From Polymorphobacter multimanifer (GTDB lineage Bacteria; Pseudomonadota; Alphaproteobacteria; Sphingomonadales; Sphingomonadaceae): a DNA stretch of 64,000 nucleotides. Positions 19,422-26,234 of this stretch are shown here, piece after piece. The translations under genes were made by a program, and so were the position numbers. Below the pieces are notes generated by a model, which was not told the origin of the DNA, searched no databases, and was given only the letters and a program-made list of their open reading frames with translations. The stretch is from NCBI RefSeq assembly GCF_014205635.1, contig NZ_JACIIV010000015.1, positions 42,345-106,344 of the forward strand, given 5' to 3'. Within the stretch, counting starts at the first letter, position 1; each line of letters begins with the position of its first letter.

Positions 19422-20429
19422 TCAAGATTTTAGGCGCTGTTGCGCGACTGTCGATCCGCGTATCACCAGCTCGAAATCGAGCTGCTGCCCACCAGTATCG
19501 GTGGCATCGATGAGCATCTTGGCAGCGGCATGGGCGAGCTCGCGCGTGGGCTGCCTGATCGTTGTCAGCGGCGGCCATACCAGCCGGGCAAGGTCGGTAT
19601 CGTCGAACCCGGCGATGGCGATGTCGCCCGGCACTGCCAGCCCGAGTTCATGCGCGGCGGTCAGCACGCCAGCGCCCATGTCGTCGTTGCTGGCAAAGAT
19701 CGCCGACGGGCGCCGCGCCATCGTCAGCATGCGCCGCCCGGCGGCATGCCCCGACGTGAAATCGAACAGCCCCTGCTGGATCAGTTCGGCCTCCTCCGCG
19801 ATGCCGTGTCGGGCCAGCGCCCGCCGAAACCCCGTCAGCCGCTGGTTGCTGGCGACATGGTCGGGATGGCCGATGATGAAGCCGATGCGGCGATGGCCAA
19901 GCCCGACCAGATGGTCGGTAATCCTCTCCGCCGCCGCTTCATCATCGATGAACACGCGCGGCGAGATATCGAGCGACCCGCCCGGCGCGATCCGGACAAA
20001 CGGCAGGTTGCTGCGTTGCAGCGCCGCAATCACCTCGGCCGAATCGGATACCGGCGGGGACAGGATGACACCGTCGAGATGGGTCTCGGCAAGCAGCCCG
20101 GCAATGTCGCGCGCCAGGTCCGCCGAGGTCACGTCGCATTCCTGAAAGACCACGCGAAAGCCGCGTTCGATGCAGTGCGCTCGGGCGCCGGTCTGGATGC
20201 TGTAGATGTAATAGGGACTGGGATTGTCGTACAGCAGCGCGATCTGGAAGGATCGCTGCCCGGCCAATGCGCGCGCGGCAACGCTCGGCCGGAAATCCAG
20301 CCGGGCAATGGCCTCCTCGACACGGCGCCGCGTCGCCGGCTTCACATAGGGCTCGTTGTTGAGCACCCGCGATACCGTCGTCACCGAAACGCCTGCGGCA
20401 GCCGAAACCTCCCTGATCGTGCTGCGCAT
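19422..20429 (-). CDS. LacI-family transcriptional regulator
   Basis: 335 residues. An N-terminal LacI helix-turn-helix (TIREVSAAAGVSVTTVSRVLNNEPYVKPATRRRV) is followed by the hinge (ALAGQRSFQIALL) and a periplasmic-binding-protein-like sugar-sensing core (SNDDMGAGVLTAAHELGLAVPGDIAIAGFDD). It most likely represses the adjacent GH3/TonB receptor/permease/glk operon and is released by glucose or a beta-glucoside. The open frame begins ten codons earlier, but the ATG used here has GGAGAGCG just upstream and gives the typical MRSTIREVS start. It reads in the same direction as the operon it likely controls, with an 80-base promoter region between them. Confidence 0.93.
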   Translation of the reverse strand: MRSTIREVSAAAGVSVTTVSRVLNNEPYVKPATRRRVEEAIARLDFRPSVAARALAGQRSFQIALLYDNPSPYYIYSIQTGARAHCIERGFRVVFQECDVTSADLARDIAGLLAETHLDGVILSPPVSDSAEVIAALQRSNLPFVRIAPGGSLDISPRVFIDDEAAAERITDHLVGLGHRRIGFIIGHPDHVASNQRLTGFRRALARHGIAEEAELIQQGLFDFTSGHAAGRRMLTMARRPSAIFASNDDMGAGVLTAAHELGLAVPGDIAIAGFDDTDLARLVWPPLTTIRQPTRELAHAAAKMLIDATDTGGQQLDFELVIRGSTVAQQRLKS

Positions 20430-20556
20430 CGCTCTCCGATCCTGCCGTTCCCCTGCCATCTTGTTGGCGGGCCGGCGGTCACAATGTCAACGCCCCGCGG
20501 TTCCCCCATGCTCCGCGCAACCACCGTTGTCCCGCAATCGGCAGGGGTGAACCGCG

Positions 20557-22023
20557 TCAGGCCTGCACGCTCGAAATCAGGTCCTCGCGAAACAACGCCT
20601 CGAGAAGCGCTGCCATGTCCGCGCGGATCTCTTCGAGCGCGCCGTCGAAACGACTTGCCATCACATGTGCGATCTCGTCGGTCGTGCGGGGTGTCTCCAG
20701 CAGGCACCAGGCCAGCTCTGCCGTATCGTCCACCACCAGATAGCGGCCGCTCTCGACATTCATCACCACATGCATCCCCGGCCCTCCGGGTGCGATGACC
20801 GCCGCCGGGTTGCGAGCGTAGCGGTCCCGGCACGAACGCCTCGGCGTCAGGGCACGCGGCTTCACGCCCACCTCGGACACATCGCAGCCATGCCGCAGGA
20901 TATCGAAGGAAATGCACAGCCGCTCGGCCGACAGGCCGGTCGGCCAGGTCCGGTGCGCCAGATAGGACGGGAAGAGCAGAAGATCGCCGGTCCGCGGGGT
21001 CAACCGCATCGGCGGCCAGACAAGATCGGGTGCCGGCTGTGCCAGCGGGAGCGGACCGAACTCGATCTGCCCGGCATTGGGCGCCGGGCTCGCTGACAGC
21101 TGTGGCACATCGACATAATAGACGCCGCTCAGCCAGCCGTCCGGATGCAGGTGCCAGTCTTCATGGCCATCACCCCGGACACCCAGCGCCCAGCTCCTGA
21201 TGGCGATCGTGTCCGGCTTCAGCGCCACCAGCGGATGGTCGCCGTCCAACGCTGCCATCGGCGTCCGGACATAGTCCGCCACGGCATCCTCGACCGCTGC
21301 GAACAGCAAATCCAGCGCCGGTGCCGATGCCAGCATGTGCAGCGCTTCGAGGCGGCGGCCGCTCCCCTTCGTCGCCTTGGTCCGCGGCAGAGGCCGCCAG
21401 TCCTCGACCGCATCGAGCTGCGCCTTGATGTCCGCAGCATCGATCCCGGCAGGCGTGCTGCGCGCAATCCAGCGCCCGCCATCGGTCATCGCCCGCACGC
21501 GCTCGGCCTGCGCCGGCGTCGTCGCAGCGAAGGCCAGCGCCGAGACCATCCGGGCCGTCCAGCGGCCCCGCGCGCGGAGATCGTTGCACAAGGCCCACAA
21601 GTCCGACCGTCGCCCGTCGGACAGCATCAGCCCGAACATCACCAGCGCGGCGGCATCATCGTCGGGCTGGTTTTCGAGCGCCAGCGTGGCAGCATCGCGC
21701 GCCGCATCGCGCTGCCCGAGTTCGAACAAGGCTTTCGCCCGGAGCCCCAGGCTGGCGTCCTGGCCCGCTGCCACGGCATGGGCAAGCGCGGTGTCTGCCA
21801 GCGCCGGATCGCCCATGGCAAGCGCCGCCTCGCCTACCAGCGCTGCAAGCTCGGGGGCGGCGCCCATCGCGCTCGCATCCCCGGCGCGGCACGCAAGCTC
21901 CTCCAACCGGTCGGTCTTCAGCAAATAGCGCATCAGGCGCTGAAGGCTGTCGCTGCGCTCGGGAAAGGCCAGGTTCGCCGCGCGCAGCACCGCGGTGAAA
22001 TCGGGGCGCGCCGCCGGAATCAA
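20557..22023 (-). CDS. TPR / 2OG-Fe(II) oxygenase / PqqD-like fusion protein
   Basis: Last gene of the lasso-type cluster, 488 residues from a TTG start that overlaps the stop of the C-protein gene by four bases (TTGA). An open frame continues upstream to 22248 but lies inside the C gene. Residues 1-180 are Ala/Leu-rich helical repeats resembling TPRs. Residues about 205-375 are a 2OG-Fe(II) oxygenase of the 'putative 2OG-Fe(II) oxygenase' family: HPDGWLSGVYYV gives an HxD pair at His293/Asp295, GDLLLFPSYLAHRTWP gives the distal His357, and Arg368 would bind 2-oxoglutarate. Residues about 408-485 resemble PqqD, with the YLVVDDTAELAWCLLE strand-helix pattern; such domains bind RiPP leader peptides. 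The likely role is hydroxylation or other oxidation of the precursor or lasso product, which is inferred. The domain order is unusual. Confidence 0.8.
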   Translation of the reverse strand: MIPAARPDFTAVLRAANLAFPERSDSLQRLMRYLLKTDRLEELACRAGDASAMGAAPELAALVGEAALAMGDPALADTALAHAVAAGQDASLGLRAKALFELGQRDAARDAATLALENQPDDDAAALVMFGLMLSDGRRSDLWALCNDLRARGRWTARMVSALAFAATTPAQAERVRAMTDGGRWIARSTPAGIDAADIKAQLDAVEDWRPLPRTKATKGSGRRLEALHMLASAPALDLLFAAVEDAVADYVRTPMAALDGDHPLVALKPDTIAIRSWALGVRGDGHEDWHLHPDGWLSGVYYVDVPQLSASPAPNAGQIEFGPLPLAQPAPDLVWPPMRLTPRTGDLLLFPSYLAHRTWPTGLSAERLCISFDILRHGCDVSEVGVKPRALTPRRSCRDRYARNPAAVIAPGGPGMHVVMNVESGRYLVVDDTAELAWCLLETPRTTDEIAHVMASRFDGALEEIRADMAALLEALFREDLISSVQA

Positions 22024-23753
22024 GCCCGCTGTCCCGACAAGGCCGTGGCCGGCAATGGCGCAGCCCGCTGCATGGGCCGAAGCTCGGCAAGCTGGCGCAA
22101 CCACACCTCGACAGCAATCGTGCGCACCAGCAGCGGCTCCGCCCGCGTCTGTCCGACGCACGCCTGGCGCAGCGCGTGCCGCCATTTGTCGGCATCGATC
22201 AGGCCGAGTTCCGCGGCCCTGGGCGCTTCGCCGAGATAGTCGAGCCATTGTGGCGAGCGGCGCAACCCCTCCACAAAGGTGCGCGATCCCATCCCGAAGC
22301 TGATGCGCGTCCGCATTTCGTCATCGACCAGCCCCTTGAGCGCGCGCCGCTGCAGGTAGCGGTCGCACGACGGGATCAGCTTCTGGGACCAGGGTATCGC
22401 CCATAGAAACTCGAAGAGCGCGCGCGTGAAGAGCGGATGACGCGATTCATACCCCTTGTCATAGGGCTGCGAGTCCTCCGCACAGCGCCAGAGATCGTCG
22501 AGGATCGCCTGCTGCCCCGGCGTGGCGCAACGCGGCAGCCCCGGGCCGGGTGCAGCGCCGTCGCCGGGCGTGGCCGGGTTCAGCCAGTCCAGCCGAAGAT
22601 GGTAATGCGGCGCGCGGACAGGGCGGCGCGCCAGATGCCGGACCGAAGGCAGCACAAGCCCATGCACCGCCCAATATGCCGCCGACCGGTGCGGGAGAGC
22701 ACCCCGCCGCCACCGCGCCACGTCGCTCAGCGTCTCGCGCAATCGCCCGCAAAACAGCGGATCGGCGAGGTGCATCGGCACGGGCGCGAGCTGCGCGCCC
22801 ATGAAGCTGTCCCCACCATCGCCAGTCAACAGCACCGATCCGCCGATCAGACCGGTGAGCACACGGTCGAAGCGGCGGTGGATCACGGCGGTATCGGGCC
22901 CGCCGCAAAACGCGTCGGGAAAGTCGCCGAAGGGCAGCACGTCCTCGGCATTGATCGCATGCCAGGGAATGCCGGTCCTCCCGACAACACGCTCGATCCA
23001 CGGCGACTCGTCCGCCTCGCGCCATTGCGGGGAAATGATCGAATAAGCCGTGAGCGACGGCGCATGCTGCAGCGCCGGCGGAAGCAGCGTGTTCGAATCG
23101 AGCCCGCCCGACAGGGCGATCCATGGCGAGGCGCTTCCGGCAAGCGCATCGCGGGTCGCCGCCGCGACAAGCTCCTTGAAGTGCGCGATGTAATCGCCGG
23201 ACGTCGCCAACGCGATCGGCGCAACATCCCGAGGGTCCCAGCTCGTGAACACGGTACTGGCCCCGCCGGCGATCCACACGCTGCTCCCCGGCGTCAGCCG
23301 CCGGATCGAACGATACACCGTTCGCGCCGTGGTCCCGGTGCCCTCCTCGATATAGCGCCTGACCTCGGACAGGCAGATGTCTTCGCGCTCATCAGCGTCA
23401 ACGATCCCGCTGAGACGCGTCGCAAACTTCAGCCGCCCGCCACGCATTTGCCAGTAGAGCGGCACAATCCCGAGCGCGTCATGCGTCAGCAGCACCTCAG
23501 CTGACTCCAGGTCGTGCACGACAAGCGCATATTGGCCGTCGAGCCGCGCCGCCAGCCCGCGTCCCCACCGCCGATAGGCCGCGGCAATCAACGCGCTCGT
23601 CGACACCCCGTCGATGCTGCTTCCGGCGGCCAGCTCGGCAAGATTGCTGAAATAGCCGCGGTGGTGGATGACGAGACCGTGCACGCGGTCCGCAGCGGCA
23701 AGATCGACCTCTCCGCTGAAGTGCGTCGTGGCCGGACGCTGCTGCATCTTCAC
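22020..23753 (-). CDS. Lasso peptide cyclase (C protein, asparagine synthetase-like)
   Basis: 577 residues. The N-terminal domain resembles class II glutamine amidotransferases but has no catalytic Cys at position 2, as in lasso cyclases. The C-terminal synthetase domain carries the pyrophosphate loop SGGLDS (about residues 215-220) and TGDGGDSFMG. Lasso C proteins use ATP to activate the side chain of Asp/Glu 7-9 and join it to the core's first amine, forming the macrolactam ring. The start is a GTG overlapping the B-gene stop by four bases (GTGA); an ATG two codons later is also possible. It lies between the B protein and the oxygenase, all translationally coupled. The alternative, an ordinary asparagine synthetase homologue, is made unlikely by the neighbours. 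Confidence 0.85.
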   Translation of the reverse strand: MKMQQRPATTHFSGEVDLAAADRVHGLVIHHRGYFSNLAELAAGSSIDGVSTSALIAAAYRRWGRGLAARLDGQYALVVHDLESAEVLLTHDALGIVPLYWQMRGGRLKFATRLSGIVDADEREDICLSEVRRYIEEGTGTTARTVYRSIRRLTPGSSVWIAGGASTVFTSWDPRDVAPIALATSGDYIAHFKELVAAATRDALAGSASPWIALSGGLDSNTLLPPALQHAPSLTAYSIISPQWREADESPWIERVVGRTGIPWHAINAEDVLPFGDFPDAFCGGPDTAVIHRRFDRVLTGLIGGSVLLTGDGGDSFMGAQLAPVPMHLADPLFCGRLRETLSDVARWRRGALPHRSAAYWAVHGLVLPSVRHLARRPVRAPHYHLRLDWLNPATPGDGAAPGPGLPRCATPGQQAILDDLWRCAEDSQPYDKGYESRHPLFTRALFEFLWAIPWSQKLIPSCDRYLQRRALKGLVDDEMRTRISFGMGSRTFVEGLRRSPQWLDYLGEAPRAAELGLIDADKWRHALRQACVGQTRAEPLLVRTIAVEVWLRQLAELRPMQRAAPLPATALSGQRA

Positions 23754-24445
23754 ATCATTGTCGCCAGCCGCGCGAAACCCTGCGGCGCCGGCGCCAGCAC
23801 GCCCTGCCCATCCACCTCCACCCATGCATGGGCAGCAAAGGGTATCCGGCGGACACCGATCACATGCGTCGCGGCAACGCCGCTGGCCCGCAGGTAGCGA
23901 TACAGCGACAGCGACCGAACCAGGCAATCATTGGCCCCGCGACGAAACAGGATCACATTCTCGGCAGCCAGGAACGGACGACCGACCACCGCGACCACTC
24001 CGCCCCGCTCGACAGCAGCCGGCCATCGCCGTTCAGCCAGCGCCCGGTAGGTGGGCCCGAAGCCGCGGACGCGCAACGAAAGCGCGGTCGCCACAATGGC
24101 GCCGAGCGCCGCAACACTTCCCGTGCGAAGCGCAATGCCAGCATCTGCCACGGGCGCCGGAGGCGGGTTGGACGCACCGGGCGTGCACAGCCATCCAGCC
24201 TTTACCTGCTCGGCCGCAAACGCCTCGAGCGACCGGTTTATCTCGGCGCGGCTGACACCATAGTCTGCAGCCAGCTGCGCAAGATCGCCCTCATCGTTCC
24301 CGTCGCGCGTCAGTACCGACCACAACGACGTCGCAAGTTCATCGAGCACCGAATAACGCTGCGAACCCAGGTCAAGCACGACGCCGCCTCCGTCGATGCA
24401 ACGGTAACGGATCCGGTTGCTGGCAGTATAATGCGGCCCCACCAC
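23750..24445 (-). CDS. Lasso peptide biosynthesis B protein (B1-B2 fused)
   Basis: 231 residues. The N-terminal PqqD-like B1 domain (about residues 10-87, VVLDLGSQRYSVLDELATSLWSVL) binds the leader peptide. The C-terminal transglutaminase-like B2 domain is the leader peptidase, with Cys174 (NDCLVRSLSLYRYL), His206 (PFAAHAWVEVDG) and Asp212 forming the triad. GVRRIPFAAHAWVE is characteristic of lasso B2 proteins. In this cluster B1 and B2 are one polypeptide, as in proteobacterial McjB, not split as in actinobacteria. The start is the GTG seven bases after the precursor stop codon; a second GTG follows directly. Together with the downstream C protein it defines the cluster. Confidence 0.88.
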   Translation of the reverse strand: MVGPHYTASNRIRYRCIDGGGVVLDLGSQRYSVLDELATSLWSVLTRDGNDEGDLAQLAADYGVSRAEINRSLEAFAAEQVKAGWLCTPGASNPPPAPVADAGIALRTGSVAALGAIVATALSLRVRGFGPTYRALAERRWPAAVERGGVVAVVGRPFLAAENVILFRRGANDCLVRSLSLYRYLRASGVAATHVIGVRRIPFAAHAWVEVDGQGVLAPAPQGFARLATMM

Positions 24446-24451
24446 AACAAC

Positions 24452-24658
24452 TTAGTCGCCAGGCGGCAGGATGACCTTTCCGCCTGCAGGCGCGTCGATC
24501 GTCAGGGCTTTCCACTTGTCGCCATCGGCCTTGTCGCCCACATTGCCCACGCCGGCAGTCGTCTGCTCGTCGATTGATCCCGCATCGATGATCTGCGGGC
24601 TCCGCCACGCCTTTTTCGGGCTGCTGCCTGTTTTCGGGCTGCTGTTTGTATCGCTCAT
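24452..24658 (-). CDS. Putative lasso-type precursor peptide (A)
   Basis: A 68-residue peptide immediately upstream of the B gene. Leader residues 1-34 contain W18-R-S-P21-Q-I23-I-D-A-G27, matching the YxxPxLxxxG recognition motif with Trp for Tyr and Ile for Leu. Five residues after the Gly comes Thr33, at the -2 position if cleavage follows Thr34. The core would start A35-G-V-G-N-V-G-D42, giving an eight-residue Ala1-Asp8 macrolactam ring. The start of the core (AG-x-G) resembles paeninodin. The predicted core is 34 residues, longer than usual, and ends in PPGD. The ATG has GGGAG eight bases upstream; an ATG six codons earlier is less likely. Residues 42-48 (DKADGDK) contain a short internal repeat. 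Confidence 0.8.
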   Translation of the reverse strand: MSDTNSSPKTGSSPKKAWRSPQIIDAGSIDEQTTAGVGNVGDKADGDKWKALTIDAPAGGKVILPPGD

Positions 24659-24940
24659 CGGATATGCTCCCAACATGAATGATGCAACCTTGGCCTGTTC
24701 GGCTGGCCAGCGGCCATGCTACCCAAACTGTTCCTGGCTGCAAGCTCGCACATCGGACCTAGACTGCAGGCGGTACAAGTTGCCGAAAGGCAACGCTTCT
24801 CTCCCTGCGCAAATCTTCCGGCATATCGCCGCCGCGACATGCTTGAGGTGGCGCCAATTCTCGGCCAAGAACATCAGCCCGGCGAGCGGCAACAATAGTT
24901 GAAGCTATTGGCCTGTCGGGTCGGGGCGTGAGGAATCGAC
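24659..24940. promoter_or_regulatory. Divergent promoter region, lasso cluster / sensor kinase
   Basis: The only intergenic space that can hold the promoter of the leftward lasso-type operon. No convincing -35/-10 pair is visible. Two structures stand out: a perfect stem GTTGCC-GAAA-GGCAAC (24779-24794) with a GNRA-type loop on the rightward strand, and an inverted repeat CAATAG-N6-CTATTG (24894-24911), 29 bases before the kinase start. Either could be a regulator site or leader structure. Confidence 0.45.
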
Positions 24941-26032
24941 ATGAAAGATGCGCATGATCAGACCAACGTGGAGCAGTTGCTCGCCACGCCCGGACTGGCC
25001 GACGCGCTCGAAAGCGAACAGTTCAAGCAGTTTCTGGATCATGTGCCGGTGGCCATCGCGGTCTCGGAGATCCAGCGCGCCGAAGCCATCACCTACTGCA
25101 ACCTCGAGTTCGAACGCCTCACCGGTCGAACAGCCGCCGACATCCAGGGACATGACTGGACCGTCCTGTCAGGCGAAGCCCTGGCGCCCGGCGAAAAGGC
25201 ATCACTGAGCGAAGCGGTGATGAGTGAAGACGAGTATATCGGCACATTCAAAATCGCGAATGGCGAGACGATCTGCGATGTCGATGCGTGGTCGAACATC
25301 ATAGAGAACGACCATGGCACCCCGCTCTTCCGGCTGGTCGCCCTCGCCACAACCGGCCAGCGCATCCGCGCCGCGGGCGAGCAGGACGAGCAGCTGCTGC
25401 GCGACAAGGACGTGCTGCTGCGCGAGCTGCAGCATCGCGTGAAGAACAATCTCCAGATGATCACCGCGCTGATCCGCATGGAAGCGCGCAACCTGCCCGA
25501 GGGGGAGACCGGGGAACGCTTCACTCGGCTCGCCGGTCGCATCAACTCGCTGGCGCTGCTCTACGACCTGCTGGCAGGCGAAACCATGACCGACGGGATC
25601 GACCTTGGTGTCTATCTCAGCAAGATCGCCTCGTCGGTCATGGAAGCGCATGCAATCCAGGGCATCCGGCTGGAGCTGCGCGTCGATGCATGGCCCGTCT
25701 CCATCAATGTCGCCATGCCCACCGGGCTTGTCGTCAACGAGTTGATGACCAACGCGCTCAAACATGGCTTCGTCGGGCGTGACCGCGGGACGATCACGAT
25801 GTCGAGCCTGGTCGACGAGACCGGCTGCCGGATTGTCGTCGCCGACGACGGCGTGGGGTTCGCCGAGGGCGTCACCTGGCCGACGTCCGGCAAGCTCGGC
25901 TCGGTCATCGTCCAGTCCTTGAAACAGAATGCCAGGGCAGTGGTGGACGTGCAGTCGTCCCCGAACAACGGCACGCGCATCAGCATATTCTTTGCACGCA
26001 AGGCAGCCGAGCCAGCCAGCAATCCCGTTTGA
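24941..26032 (+). CDS. PAS-domain sensor histidine kinase (HisKA_2 family)
   Basis: 363 residues with no membrane segment, so cytoplasmic. A PAS domain (about residues 30-140; FLDHVPVAIAVSEI, YCNLEFERLTGRT) precedes a HisKA_2 dimerisation domain with phosphoacceptor His165 in LLRELQHRVKNNLQM. A HATPase_c domain follows, with N-box NELMTNALKH and G-box VADDGVGF. This kinase type is common in Alphaproteobacteria and often feeds the general stress response through PhyR-like regulators. No response regulator gene is adjacent. The PAS lacks the Cys motif of LOV photoreceptors, so blue-light sensing is unlikely. GAGGAATCGAC precedes the ATG. It is divergent from the lasso-type cluster; a regulatory link is possible but unproven. 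Confidence 0.88.
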   Translation: MKDAHDQTNVEQLLATPGLADALESEQFKQFLDHVPVAIAVSEIQRAEAITYCNLEFERLTGRTAADIQGHDWTVLSGEALAPGEKASLSEAVMSEDEYIGTFKIANGETICDVDAWSNIIENDHGTPLFRLVALATTGQRIRAAGEQDEQLLRDKDVLLRELQHRVKNNLQMITALIRMEARNLPEGETGERFTRLAGRINSLALLYDLLAGETMTDGIDLGVYLSKIASSVMEAHAIQGIRLELRVDAWPVSINVAMPTGLVVNELMTNALKHGFVGRDRGTITMSSLVDETGCRIVVADDGVGFAEGVTWPTSGKLGSVIVQSLKQNARAVVDVQSSPNNGTRISIFFARKAAEPASNPV

Positions 26033-26234
26033 GCGGCGCCGGCGCGGTACCCCACAGGCCGCCGCGGCAAGTCGCCGGCGGCGCGCCTTGCCTGTTGTCA
26101 ATGCAGCACACAGCCACGAACAACGCCGATTTCGTGCGGCACCATGCCATGTTCCGGATAGCAGTTTGACAACAAAATGTTATTCATGCGCGTCGTCGAT
26201 TTGACCTTCGAACCGACCTGAACAGGGGTTGTAC

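Noticed and set aside
24941..26032. LOV blue-light photoreceptor kinase
   Set aside because: The PAS domain lacks the Cys-containing NCRFLQ motif of LOV domains.
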